Assembly (NCBI RefSeq): GCF_000745775.1
Contig: NZ_JQJY01000008.1
Coordinates: 62,001-126,000 of the forward strand
Direction: 5' to 3'
From: Flavobacterium sp. ASV13
GTDB lineage: Bacteria; Bacteroidota; Bacteroidia; Flavobacteriales; Flavobacteriaceae
Length of the DNA: 64,000 nt
The translations under genes and the position numbers were made by a program. The notes under the pieces were generated by a model, which saw only the letters and a list, made by a program, of their open reading frames with translations, made no database searches and was not told the DNA's origin. Positions 33,530 to 43,360 of the stretch are shown here, piece by piece. Position 1 is the stretch's first letter; every line of letters starts with the position of its first letter.

Positions 33530-35128
33530 TTAGATCGTTTTTATCGCCATAATTTTCTCTTCAAAAGTATCTTTAAAGTCAGATTTGCTTTTAATTCTGG
33601 TTTTGTAAGTATAAATGGTAGCTACAGAAAGTTCCAGGAATTCTGCCATTTGATTGCTGTCCTGAATTCCTAATCGGTATAAAGCAAAAATCCTCAATTC
33701 AGTATTTAAAAGCTCGCCTTTTTTGACAATGCATTTGTGGTCATTTGGAAACAAATGATTAAAATCAGTCACAAAAGTCGGGAACAGTTTAAGGAAGATT
33801 TCATCGAATTGATGAAACAGATTTTCGCGTTCTTCCTTGACATTATAGCGTTTTAAACTCGCAATAACTTCATCGGTTTTTTTGGTAATAATTTTATGAA
33901 GCGTGCTTTTTTGAATATGATCAATTTTGTTGATGAAAGCCGAAGTTGCTTTAATAAAATACGTAATATATTCTTCCTTAATAGCATTTGCCTCGCTTAA
34001 ACTAATATTCATTTCCTGAAGCTGTGCGTAAGACGAAGCCATTATTTTTCGGGCTTTATTTCTTTCTTTTAATTGTTTGAAGATAATAATCGAAAACAAA
34101 ACAATAATAAAAGTCAATATCGTCAGTAGAATAATGATTCGTTCCAGTTTATCATTTTTCTCTTTTACATTATTCAATTGCGCTTTTTCGATAATTGGTA
34201 AAATTGATGAAATCTCAATTTTGCGATGTCTGGCATTGTAGAAAGTCGCATCGTCCATTGCAATATTGATATATTCATTGGCTTTGTCCAAATAACCCAT
34301 TTTAAAAAGTTCATTGGCAAGATTTCGAAGCGCAACTGTTTCTTTTGTAGCATTTTTGACATCGGCGATTGCAGCAAGCGCCAGATATTGAATCGCTTTT
34401 TTAGTATAACCTCTTTCGGAATAAATATAACCAAGACTTGAAGTCGCAATGCCATAATAATCGGGTGGAAGATTGTAATTGTTGATCCAATAACTGAAAG
34501 CAAATTCGGCACCACGCCAATCTTGTTGTTTTAGTCTTTTTAAGCTTTCTGCGGCCCAATATTCGTTGGTATTAGTTCCAATCAATTCCAAAGCTTTTTT
34601 CAGGAAATGATTTCCTTGCTGGACATAATGAATATTAAAACGCTGATCTTTATTGTAATCGGCTAAATCGTAATACGCTCGGGCTTTAATATTGTAGTAT
34701 TCGAATTTGTTTCTTGAATCCAGTTTTTGGTCGTCAACGACATTCAAAGTATCAATTGCTTCTTTGAATAATCCGGAGGACAAGAGCACAAAACCTTCCT
34801 TAATTCGGCTTTTGGCCAAAAATTTAGGGTCTTTTAAAACAATCGCTTTGATTTTGGCTTCTTCTAAATAATAATAAGCCGAATCATATTTAAACGATTT
34901 ATATTCATCAAACAATGACATATAAGTATTGTAAAGCTGTTCATTGTTCTGACTTACCGTAAATTTTGATACATTTCTTTTTAATGCTTCAATTTTTCGA
35001 TATTTCTGTTTTAAGTAAACATCTTTTTTAAGAAGTACTTTATCTAATTCTTCTAAAACAGGATTTGTCTCTTTCGCAGTTAGAGAAAAACCTGCAATAA
35101 AAAAACATAGAATGAAAATTCTCTGCAT
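33530..35128 (-). CDS. TPR, membrane-anchored regulator with C-terminal HTH (DUF6377-like)
   Basis: A 532-residue protein. It has a signal peptide (1-18), a periplasmic TPR-like helical region (about 30-310), one transmembrane segment (about 328-350, IIILLTILTFIIVLFSIIIF), a cytoplasmic coiled-coil and a DUF6377-like domain ending in a LuxR-like helix-turn-helix (LGIQDSNQMAEFLELSVATI then YTYKTRIKSKS). Such proteins sense envelope signals and bind DNA. It is divergent from the SusCD/GH97 locus and is the likely regulator. Confidence 0.82.
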   Translation of the reverse strand: MQRIFILCFFIAGFSLTAKETNPVLEELDKVLLKKDVYLKQKYRKIEALKRNVSKFTVSQNNEQLYNTYMSLFDEYKSFKYDSAYYYLEEAKIKAIVLKDPKFLAKSRIKEGFVLLSSGLFKEAIDTLNVVDDQKLDSRNKFEYYNIKARAYYDLADYNKDQRFNIHYVQQGNHFLKKALELIGTNTNEYWAAESLKRLKQQDWRGAEFAFSYWINNYNLPPDYYGIATSSLGYIYSERGYTKKAIQYLALAAIADVKNATKETVALRNLANELFKMGYLDKANEYINIAMDDATFYNARHRKIEISSILPIIEKAQLNNVKEKNDKLERIIILLTILTFIIVLFSIIIFKQLKERNKARKIMASSYAQLQEMNISLSEANAIKEEYITYFIKATSAFINKIDHIQKSTLHKIITKKTDEVIASLKRYNVKEERENLFHQFDEIFLKLFPTFVTDFNHLFPNDHKCIVKKGELLNTELRIFALYRLGIQDSNQMAEFLELSVATIYTYKTRIKSKSDFKDTFEEKIMAIKTI

Positions 35129-35613
35129 GGTTTTGTGTTGGTTTAGGGTAAAAAAAATCTTTTTTGGTTTGTTCGAGTTAATTCGTTTTTTAATTCGGGA
35201 TAAGCTTGAGCGGGCTTATTAAACAACTTTTAGCTTTTTTAAAACTTCCTTGTTTCAGAGTTTTAAAATGTGGTTAAGCATTCAAAAATAAGACATTAAT
35301 GTTAAAAGTAGTCTAATTATTTGCAATTATACAATAAAAACCGATTATATATATGCATAGTGAAAAAAATATCGCTTTTAATTTTCATATTGTCATATTT
35401 ACCATTAAAAAGGAGCTTATTTTCATCTAAACACCATCTTGATTTTTTGAAATATAAAAATAGTGTAAAATATTGATTTTTAGTTATTTATGTTTAAAAA
35501 TCTTTCGATTATATCTTGATTTTTCTCAGACATTTTTTTTTAGATTTATTTAACATCTAGTTTCGTTCTGTCTTTTATAAGGCAGAAAAACTAACAAACA
35601 AACCACAAAATTT
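35129..35613. other. Divergent regulatory region of the glycan locus
   Basis: 485 very AT-rich bases between the TPR/HTH regulator and the first gene of the locus. A TAGTTTCG sequence at 35558-35565 is one mismatch from TAnnTTTG. The region should hold the regulator's operator, but no obvious dyad stands out. Confidence 0.4.
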
Positions 35614-36135
35614 ATGAGATGTAAAAGTATTTATTGGTTAGCTGTTGTTATGGGTTTAATGGCCACTGGCTGTGATAACACCGACGACGGAAGCTCAGTT
35701 GATCCAATTACCCTTTACGAGAAAGTACAAGGGAATTGGGGATTGACAAATTTGAAAATGGTTGATGAAGTTGCGAAAGCAAACAAAGTCGAACCAAACG
35801 AAGAAAACTTGAGTACGTACTTTAATTACGAAGATTTTAAAATCAAATTCAACGTAGATGAAAAGAACCAGCCAACAAGTTATGAAGTAACAGGAAATGT
35901 TCCTCCATTATTCGCTCCAAAAGGCTACTGGGCATTAAGTTCAGATTTCCAGCCAACTAATTTGGGCGTAACAAAAATCTATTTGTACAGTGATGCTCAG
36001 AAAACGCTAAAAACAGATGAGCTTAAATTATCATCAGTTCCGGGAAGCAATGAAGAAATGGAATTCCAATTAATTCATTCTTCTGGAGGTTCTCCGTTTG
36101 TGTCTTACGTGTTTAAATTAAATGCTATTAATTAA
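35614..36135 (+). CDS. Small lipoprotein (DUF5004-like)
   Basis: A 173-residue lipoprotein with lipobox GLMATGCDNTDDGSS (Cys about 20). The Asp/Ser-rich sequence after the Cys suggests surface export. The body has the lipocalin-like DUF5004 look (YEKVQGNWGLTNLKMVDE, APKGYWALSSDFQPTNLG). It heads the glycan locus and probably works at the cell surface; binding specificity is unknown. Confidence 0.72.
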   Translation: MRCKSIYWLAVVMGLMATGCDNTDDGSSVDPITLYEKVQGNWGLTNLKMVDEVAKANKVEPNEENLSTYFNYEDFKIKFNVDEKNQPTSYEVTGNVPPLFAPKGYWALSSDFQPTNLGVTKIYLYSDAQKTLKTDELKLSSVPGSNEEMEFQLIHSSGGSPFVSYVFKLNAIN

Positions 36136-36143
36136 AAAGTAAT

Positions 36144-37226
36144 ATGAAAAAATTTATATATACAATTTTACTTGCCCTTTTGATGGCTCCTAATTTTACG
36201 CAGGCACAAGAAGCCGCTGGAGCTGTAGGCAGTATGTCATCATTTCCTGTAGTTTACAAGTATGATGAAAAAGTGACTTGGTACTTTGATCTTTCAGGAA
36301 CCACTTTTGCAGAGACTGAAGATCTTTATATCTGGATTTGGTCACCATCTGAACCAGATGCTGGACATTGGGAAAACTCTTCAGATTTTGCTAAACTTAA
36401 ATATGAAGGAAATAAAATCTGGAGTTTTACTTTGACTCCAACGCTTTATTTCTCTAAAACTCCTGATGAAATTGCAGCAAGCGCCGGATTTTGGTTTCGT
36501 CTGAAAAACAAAAACGGATCAAAACAAAGTGATGTAGCAAATATGCCTTATACTGATTTTTCTTCTTTCTATACGGCAAATGAATTAATCAGATCTTATC
36601 CGACAAAACCTTTGATTGATAAACCAGTAAGTATTTTATTCAATTCGAATTTAAAAGATGGTTTTGCAGGTGTTCCTAGTGTTCATTTTCATTCAGGATT
36701 AAACAATTGGGCTGTTTTGCAAGAATACCAAGCGTGGATTCCAGAAGTATCTGAAAAAACAAAATTGAAAGATTTAGGTAATGGTTTTTATAGAATGGAT
36801 TTGATTCCGCAGCAGTATTACAATCCGCCAGCAGGTTTTGTTATGGAAAATATTACTTTCCTAATGGTAGCAAAAGACTGGACGACTAATTCTGGTGACC
36901 AAATTATTTATGCAGGAGAATTTATTCCGCCACCGCCGCCAAGTTTCAGTTTTTTTCCATCGGTTATCAGCCAAAAAGATTTTCTTGGAATGTCAAGAAA
37001 AAATAATGAAGTGGGTGTAAACAAACTTATTTATACCATCACGGCAGGAAGCAAAACAATATCTGGTGAGTTTACAGGAGGTACAGCTGAAATAAAAGGA
37101 TTTGTCAATTTAGTTTCAGAATTAAATGGTGTTCAGGGTTTAAGTGAGATTCATGTTTTGGTAAAAGATAACAAAGACAAAACCATCTCTGATACTTCAA
37201 TACCTCTTAAAACTTTAGACAAATAA
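36144..37226 (+). CDS. Secreted surface glycan-binding protein candidate
   Basis: A 360-residue secreted protein with signal peptide ending FTQAQEAAG; it is not a clear lipoprotein. Its Trp/Tyr-rich N-terminal region (YKYDEKVTWYFDLSGTTFAE, YIWIWSPSEPDAGHWENSSD) and internal repetition of such beta modules (KPVSILFNSNLKDG onward) resemble the SusE-like or outer-membrane binding proteins found in Sus loci. It follows the small lipoprotein by eight bases and precedes SusC. Confidence 0.7.
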   Translation: MKKFIYTILLALLMAPNFTQAQEAAGAVGSMSSFPVVYKYDEKVTWYFDLSGTTFAETEDLYIWIWSPSEPDAGHWENSSDFAKLKYEGNKIWSFTLTPTLYFSKTPDEIAASAGFWFRLKNKNGSKQSDVANMPYTDFSSFYTANELIRSYPTKPLIDKPVSILFNSNLKDGFAGVPSVHFHSGLNNWAVLQEYQAWIPEVSEKTKLKDLGNGFYRMDLIPQQYYNPPAGFVMENITFLMVAKDWTTNSGDQIIYAGEFIPPPPPSFSFFPSVISQKDFLGMSRKNNEVGVNKLIYTITAGSKTISGEFTGGTAEIKGFVNLVSELNGVQGLSEIHVLVKDNKDKTISDTSIPLKTLDK

Positions 37227-37346
37227 TTCACTATCAAATTAAAACATCAATTCTAATGAAATGAGCATAATCCCAAATTAGTCATTAAACCAATAATGGC
37301 TATGCGAATTACATATGACTGATAAAAAAACAATAAATAACGACAT

Positions 37347-40300
37347 ATGAATAGTAAAAATAAAAAAATAGTCCTGCATCAAATGTGGACTACTAAAACT
37401 GCAGTATTCATGATTTTCATGCTTTTTCTTTCGGCAGGAATGTTTGCTCAGGAAAAAAAGCAGGTATCAGGAATTGTGTATGACAATACAGGCACTGTAT
37501 TGCCGGGCGCTTCGGTAATTGAAGTGGGAACAAAAAATGCCACCACAACAGATTTTGACGGAAAATTTACTTTGACGGTAGCCGTAGGAGGTTCGATTGA
37601 AGTTTCTTTTATTGGATCAACGAATCAGAAAATCCAAATTACTTCTGCAACTAAAAATCTTGATGTTCGTTTACAAAATGACGGTTATCAATTAGCTGAA
37701 GTTCAGGTTGTAGCTGTTGGTTACGGAACGCAAAAGAAATCGGATTTAACGGGAGCAATTTCAACTGTAAAAGCTGATGATTTGGTAAAAGGAACAATCT
37801 CTTCTACAGAACAAGTTTTACAAGGAAAAGTAGCAGGTTTGAATGTTATTCGTCCTTCAGGTGATCCTGCAGCGGGTTCAACTTTACGTCTTCGTGGAGG
37901 AACTTCTTTAACTGCGAGTAACAATCCATTAATTGTAGTGGACGGAATTGCAGGTGTTGATATCAACATAGTTCAGCCTTCAGATATTAAAACTGTTGAC
38001 GTTTTGAAAGATGCTTCAGCAACTGCTATTTATGGTTCAAGAGGAGCAAACGGAGTTATTATTATTACAACAAAATCAGGAACAAAAGGAGTTTCTGTTA
38101 CGTATAGCGGATTATCAAGTATTGGTTATGTAACGGATAATTTAGATTTATTATCAGCAAATCAATGGAGAAATTATGTTCGTAATACAGGAAATAAAGA
38201 TGCAGTTGATTATGGCGCAAATACAAATTGGCAAAAAGCAATCGAGCAGACAGCCATTTCACAATCACACACTTTAACAATCAATTCTGGTAAAGCTGAC
38301 AGCGGTTTCAGAACTTCTCTTTCATACTTAAATAATGAAGGAGTTATTAAGAATTCTGGATTAGAAAGATTGAGCGGAAATATTAGCGCGTATCAATATC
38401 TTGGAGACAACAAAGATGTAAAATTTGACACGGGATTATTTGCTAATATCGATAAATGGCACCCAGTTGATTACAGAATTTTTGAATATGCTTATAACCT
38501 GAATCCAACAATTCCGGTTTATACACCAACTGGAGAATTTTCATCTGTAGCAGGAAATCAGTATTATAATCCGGTTGAGCTTTTGACAAACAGAACAGTT
38601 GATAATGAAAGACACAGACTTTTAGGTTATTTTAAAACTGAAGTTAAATTTTTGAATGATTTCCTGGCTGTTGCTAATATTTCTTTAGAGCATAATGCCG
38701 TTAAAGGAGGTACTTATAAACCAAGTTATGCCGTTTTAGAAGGAGCAACAGAAGGCGGTTACGCTCAAAGAACATACGCTGAATATACAAATGCACAAGG
38801 CGAACTTTATGTAAATTATAATAAAGTAATCGACAAACATACTATCAGCGCACTTGCAGGATATTCTTATTTAGAAAATATCTACCAAGGTTTTGGAGCA
38901 CAAAGAAGCGGTTTTGTAACGGATGCTTTTAGCTACAATAATTTAGGTGCAGGTTACAAATATCGTTTAGGTGATGTGTATTCGTATAAAGGAAAATCAA
39001 ATTTGGTTTCATTTTATGCTCGTGCAAATTATTCTTATGACGGAAAATATTTGTTGACTGCAACAGTAAGAAGAGACGGTTCAAGCCGTTTTGGAGAAAA
39101 CAACAAATGGGGAACTTTTCCATCAGCATCTGTGGCTTGGAAAATTTCAAATGAAGGATTTATGGATTCTACAAAAGGTTGGCTTGACAATTTGAAATTA
39201 AGAGTTGGTTATGGAGTAACGGGTAATCAAGACGGAATTGGAGAGTACAAATCGCTTTCTATTTTAGGAGTTGGAAACGACAGTTATTACGATCCTGTTA
39301 CAGGAACTTGGAGTTTGGCTTATTCGCCACAGCAAAATCCAAATCCGGATTTGAAATGGGAATCGACTGAGCAGTTAAACATAGGTTTTGATTTTACACT
39401 TTTCAATAGAATTACAGGTTCATTTGAGTGGTATTCTAAACAAACAAAAGATTTATTATACACTTACGAAGTGCCTCAGCCTCCTTATTTAGTTGGAACT
39501 ATGTTGGCAAACGTTGGTGAAATGTCAAACAAAGGAGTTGAGCTTACTTTGAATGCTGATATTATCAAAGGATCAAAATTCAATTGGAATGCTAATTTGA
39601 CACTTGGACATAACGTTCAAAAAATCGAAAAACTTTCAAATCCAACATATAAAACAGATGTTATTTACAGCGGTTCTTTACACGGTTTAGCAGGTATGTC
39701 TGGACAATATTCTCAAATTATTGCTGAAGGTTATCCTGTTGGAACTTTCTGGGGATTCAGAAATGCTGGGCTTGATTCAACTGGAAAAATTCAGTACTAT
39801 AACAAAGCAGGAGATATTGTTGCAGAAAGCGCTTTAGTAGATGATGATAAAACAGATTTAGGAAATATTCAGCCAGATTTGACATTAGGAATCGGGATGA
39901 ACTTTACTTACGGAAATTTTGATCTTGGAATCAGCGGTTACGGAATGTTTGGGCAAAAAGCTTTAAACGCAACAAACATGATGCTTAATGATCCAACAAG
40001 ATTGCCAGCTTACAATGTTCCAGATGATTTCTTAGGAAGCGGTATTACATCAGCTCCTAAATATTCTGACTATTGGATTGAAGATGCTTCTTTCTTTAGA
40101 CTTCAAACACTTTCTTTTGGTTATACAATGCCCCTTGGTTTGCAAAAAAAATCAAAACTTAGATTTTATTTAATGGGAGAAAATCTTTTTGTAATTACAG
40201 GTTACAAAGGTGTTGATCCAGAAATTGGCTTAAATGCGCAAAACGGCGTAAACGGTGTTATTGATCAAACAGGTTTAGCATCTCCAGGTATCGACAGATA

Positions 40301-40361
40301 TAATAATTATCCTAGACCAACAATAATTTCTGTTGGATTAAATTTCTCGCTGAATAACTAA
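37347..40361 (+). CDS. SusC-like TonB-dependent glycan transporter
   Basis: A 1004-residue transporter. It has a signal peptide (ending SAGMFAQ), a CarboxypepD_reg-like domain (about 38-115, GASVIEVGTKNATTTDFDGK), a plug with VVAVGYGTQKKSDLTGAIST, STLRLRGGTSLTASNNPLIV and KDASATAIYGSRGANGVIII, then a barrel ending IISVGLNFSLNN. Unlike the SusC at 14255 it lacks an STN domain, which fits control by the TPR/HTH regulator rather than an ECF/FecR pair. Confidence 0.93.
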   Translation: MNSKNKKIVLHQMWTTKTAVFMIFMLFLSAGMFAQEKKQVSGIVYDNTGTVLPGASVIEVGTKNATTTDFDGKFTLTVAVGGSIEVSFIGSTNQKIQITSATKNLDVRLQNDGYQLAEVQVVAVGYGTQKKSDLTGAISTVKADDLVKGTISSTEQVLQGKVAGLNVIRPSGDPAAGSTLRLRGGTSLTASNNPLIVVDGIAGVDINIVQPSDIKTVDVLKDASATAIYGSRGANGVIIITTKSGTKGVSVTYSGLSSIGYVTDNLDLLSANQWRNYVRNTGNKDAVDYGANTNWQKAIEQTAISQSHTLTINSGKADSGFRTSLSYLNNEGVIKNSGLERLSGNISAYQYLGDNKDVKFDTGLFANIDKWHPVDYRIFEYAYNLNPTIPVYTPTGEFSSVAGNQYYNPVELLTNRTVDNERHRLLGYFKTEVKFLNDFLAVANISLEHNAVKGGTYKPSYAVLEGATEGGYAQRTYAEYTNAQGELYVNYNKVIDKHTISALAGYSYLENIYQGFGAQRSGFVTDAFSYNNLGAGYKYRLGDVYSYKGKSNLVSFYARANYSYDGKYLLTATVRRDGSSRFGENNKWGTFPSASVAWKISNEGFMDSTKGWLDNLKLRVGYGVTGNQDGIGEYKSLSILGVGNDSYYDPVTGTWSLAYSPQQNPNPDLKWESTEQLNIGFDFTLFNRITGSFEWYSKQTKDLLYTYEVPQPPYLVGTMLANVGEMSNKGVELTLNADIIKGSKFNWNANLTLGHNVQKIEKLSNPTYKTDVIYSGSLHGLAGMSGQYSQIIAEGYPVGTFWGFRNAGLDSTGKIQYYNKAGDIVAESALVDDDKTDLGNIQPDLTLGIGMNFTYGNFDLGISGYGMFGQKALNATNMMLNDPTRLPAYNVPDDFLGSGITSAPKYSDYWIEDASFFRLQTLSFGYTMPLGLQKKSKLRFYLMGENLFVITGYKGVDPEIGLNAQNGVNGVIDQTGLASPGIDRYNNYPRPTIISVGLNFSLNN

Positions 40362-40386
40362 GCGAATTAACTCAAAAATAGAACAA

Positions 40387-41889
40387 ATGAAAATCAAAAT
40401 AACAGCAGCAATATTAATGAGCATGCTTTTTACGATATCATGTACAGATTTAAGTGAAGACTTATATGATAAAGTAGAGGATGGAAATTTTGGAAATACT
40501 TCCAAAGAAGTTGATGCATTAGTTGGAGGGGCTTATTCTTCTCTAAGAGGATTCGCTGACGGAATATCAAACAATTACCCAACTTGTGAATATGTATTCT
40601 TTTTAACTGAAACCGTTTCTGATGAAGCAACAATTCCTACCAGAGGAACAAACTGGTACGATGGCGGACAATATCAGGATGCACAAAAGCATACTTGGAA
40701 AGCGGATAACCGAATGATTCTTTCGGCTTGGCGCTACAATTATACTGGAATTGCAAAGATCAACTCCATCATTTATCAAATCGATAAATCATCTTTGACT
40801 GATACTGCAAAAGCGCCAATTTATGCTGAATTAAAAGCTTTAAGAGCTTACTATTATTATAATCTTTTAGATTTATTTGGAAATGTGCCAATTGTAACAA
40901 ATTTTGAAGACACATCCCTTCCATCAAATTCTACTAGAAAACAAGTGTATGATTTTGTTGAAAAAGAATTGACTGATGCTCTTCCGCATTTAAATTCAAA
41001 TGTGGTCTATTCTAAAATGACTAAAAATGTGGCGTATTCTTTATTGGCAAGATTATATCTAAATTCTGAAGCTTTTATTGGAACAGCGCGTTGGCAGGAT
41101 TGTTTGAATATGTGCCAGAAAATTTCTGGTTATTCATTAACGCCAGATTTCTTTGCCAATTTCGCGACAGAAAATCAAAAATCACCTGAAATCATTTTTG
41201 CAATTCCTTACGATTCAAAAGCGGGAACTCTTGGAAATTACATGAATTCAATGTCGTGCCACTACTTGCATAAATTGACTGTTTCTGCAACTGGCGATTA
41301 TCCTTGGAGCGCAAACGGAATGTGTGCACAGCCTGGTGTATTTTCTGCTTTCGCCGATACAGACAAAAGAAAAAAATGTATGGTTGCCGGAGATCAAATT
41401 AATAAAGCGACAGGACAAGTTATCGTTATGGATAACGGTGAAAAGTTGACTTATACTGAAGAAGTTACAAGTGTTGCTGATGCTAAAGAAAATCAAGGTG
41501 TTCGTTTAGGCAAATATGAAATGAAAGAAGGTGAACAGTGGGAACGTGATCACGATTTAGTGGTGATTCGTTATGCTGAAATTTTAATGATGCAGGCAGA
41601 ATGTTACGTTCGTTTAGGATCTCCTGATTTAGCAAAACCATTCTTGCAGCAAGTAACAGCACGTGCGGGTGAAGAAATGCCAGCAACAATTGATCTTCAT
41701 TTTATTGATCAGGAATTGCTTAAGGAATTTACGTTTGAAGGAAGAAGAAGAACGGACAACATTCGTTTTGGAACATTCTTCTTGCCTTGGTGGGAAAAAG
41801 GAACTACTGAAAAATACAGAGCGATTTTCCCAATTCCAAGTACCGTTTTAACAACAAATAAAAACCTAAAACAGAATCCTGGGTATTAG
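40387..41889 (+). CDS. SusD-like glycan-binding lipoprotein
   Basis: A 500-residue RagB/SusD lipoprotein (lipobox LFTISCTDLSE, Cys about 19). SusD features are KALRAYYYYNLLDLFGNVPI, VIRYAEILMMQAECYVRLGS, FTFEGRRRTDNIRFGTF and the terminal AIFPIPSTVLTTNKNLKQNPGY. It is encoded 25 bases after SusC and completes the outer-membrane import complex. Confidence 0.92.
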   Translation: MKIKITAAILMSMLFTISCTDLSEDLYDKVEDGNFGNTSKEVDALVGGAYSSLRGFADGISNNYPTCEYVFFLTETVSDEATIPTRGTNWYDGGQYQDAQKHTWKADNRMILSAWRYNYTGIAKINSIIYQIDKSSLTDTAKAPIYAELKALRAYYYYNLLDLFGNVPIVTNFEDTSLPSNSTRKQVYDFVEKELTDALPHLNSNVVYSKMTKNVAYSLLARLYLNSEAFIGTARWQDCLNMCQKISGYSLTPDFFANFATENQKSPEIIFAIPYDSKAGTLGNYMNSMSCHYLHKLTVSATGDYPWSANGMCAQPGVFSAFADTDKRKKCMVAGDQINKATGQVIVMDNGEKLTYTEEVTSVADAKENQGVRLGKYEMKEGEQWERDHDLVVIRYAEILMMQAECYVRLGSPDLAKPFLQQVTARAGEEMPATIDLHFIDQELLKEFTFEGRRRTDNIRFGTFFLPWWEKGTTEKYRAIFPIPSTVLTTNKNLKQNPGY

Positions 41890-41897
41890 GTTATTGA

Positions 41898-41938
41898 ATG
41901 TCAGTCTTCCATGTTGGTTAGTCGTGGAAGGCTGACAT
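41898..41938 (+). terminator. Hairpin after SusD, possible partial terminator
   Basis: ATGTCAGTCTTCCA / TGGAAGGCTGACAT with a 13-base loop, followed by ATTTTTAAG. The weak T-run suggests partial termination between the transport genes and the enzyme genes. Confidence 0.55.
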
Positions 41939-42035
41939 ATTTTTAAGTCAGTTGGCTTCTATAAAAAATATTTTAGCCACAGATTAAATGATTTTACAGA
42001 TTATTATACGATAAGAAATCCTTTTTAATCGTTTA

Positions 42036-42053
42036 TCCCGATAGCTATCGGGA
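42036..42053. repeat. TCCCGATAGCTATCGGGA palindrome
   Basis: A perfect 18-base palindrome. Identical copies occur at 45517-45534 and 45627-45644 inside the nested repeat element B. Confidence 0.8.
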
Positions 42054-42087
42054 GTGGCAAAAAATATAAAAAACAAATTACATCAAT

Positions 42088-43335
42088 ATGAAAAGATATA
42101 TCACCCTATTGTTTTTTGGAGTCGTGAATATTTTAATCGCCGCCGGATGTAGCAGCAGTGATGACAAAGGTCCAGATAAATCAACTGAGCCCGAAACACT
42201 TGCACCAGTAGCGATTGAAAAAACAAACAGTACCAAAATTTACGTTCATTATATGCCTTGGTTTGAAACCAATGAAAGCAGTGCCGATAAAAAATGGGGA
42301 TATCACTGGACAATGGCAAACAAAAATCCAAATACTATTGGAGCAAACAACCGCAGGGAAATTGCATCATACTATTATCCGCTGATTGGGCCTTATCATT
42401 CGGGCGACAAAAATGTGATTGAGAATCATTTATTATTGATGAAATATTCAGGAATTGATGGTGTTTTGATCGATTGGTACGGCACTTATGATGTGAACGA
42501 TTACCGAATGGTAAAAGAAAACACAGAGCAATTAATCGCCATGTTAAGTAAAGTCGGACTTGAATATGCAATTGTTTACGAAGACCGAGTGACAAAAAAT
42601 GTTGTCGATGCAGGAAAAGCAATTTCGGTAACGAGCGCTGCAAAAACCGATTTAGCTTACATGCAGACGAATTATTTTTCTAACGCCAATTACATCAAAA
42701 TAAACGGAAAACCTTTATTACTGAATTTCGGACCAATTGTATTGCAGACACCAGCCGAATGGACAAACGTTTTTAGCACATTAACTGCAAAACCTACTTT
42801 CCTGACACTTTGGGATCAATCTGTTGAAGCGGGAGATAATGCTTCCGGAGAATATTCGTGGGTTTATAAAAACAGCACTTATTTAACGAATTGGTACACT
42901 AATACAAAACCAAAACTTTCAGTTGCAATGGGAAGTGCTTATCCTGGTTTTAAAGATTTTTATGCCGAAGGTGGAGGCGGAGCAGCAATTGGCTGGACAA
43001 TTGAGCACAACAACGGCGCAACGCTTGATGAAACACTTAATCTGGCAAAAAATGCAAACTTGAGCTACTTGCAATTGATTACCTGGAATGACTTTGGTGA
43101 AGGAACCATGTTTGAACCAACAGTTGAATTTGATTACAATTATATCGAAAAAGTAAAAACTTTTGCTGGAGTAAAAAACACCGAATCCTATTTTGCAGAT
43201 ATCAGCAAATTATACAACCTAAGAGTTGAAAAGAAAAGCAGTGCCGATGCTCAGAAAAAATTAGATCAGGCTTTTAATTATTTTGTTTCGATGCAACCTG
43301 CAAAAGCAAAACAAGTAATAAGCGAAATAAAATAA
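42088..43335 (+). CDS. GH99-like glycoside hydrolase (GH71/99 type), lipoprotein
   Basis: A 415-residue lipoprotein (AAGCSSSDDKGPDKS, Cys about 21, surface-type signal). The catalytic fold is recognisable from VHYMPWFETNESSADKKWGY, YYPLIGPYHSGDKNVIENHL, GIDGVLIDWYGTYD and the C-terminal TWNDFGEGTMFEPT, which in GH99 carries acid residues. GH99 enzymes are endo-acting on alpha-mannosides. With a GH97 neighbour an alpha-glucan or gluco-mannan target is also possible, so specificity is left open. Confidence 0.82.
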   Translation: MKRYITLLFFGVVNILIAAGCSSSDDKGPDKSTEPETLAPVAIEKTNSTKIYVHYMPWFETNESSADKKWGYHWTMANKNPNTIGANNRREIASYYYPLIGPYHSGDKNVIENHLLLMKYSGIDGVLIDWYGTYDVNDYRMVKENTEQLIAMLSKVGLEYAIVYEDRVTKNVVDAGKAISVTSAAKTDLAYMQTNYFSNANYIKINGKPLLLNFGPIVLQTPAEWTNVFSTLTAKPTFLTLWDQSVEAGDNASGEYSWVYKNSTYLTNWYTNTKPKLSVAMGSAYPGFKDFYAEGGGGAAIGWTIEHNNGATLDETLNLAKNANLSYLQLITWNDFGEGTMFEPTVEFDYNYIEKVKTFAGVKNTESYFADISKLYNLRVEKKSSADAQKKLDQAFNYFVSMQPAKAKQVISEIK

Positions 43336-43360
43336 GAGCTGTAATTAATACAATTAAATA

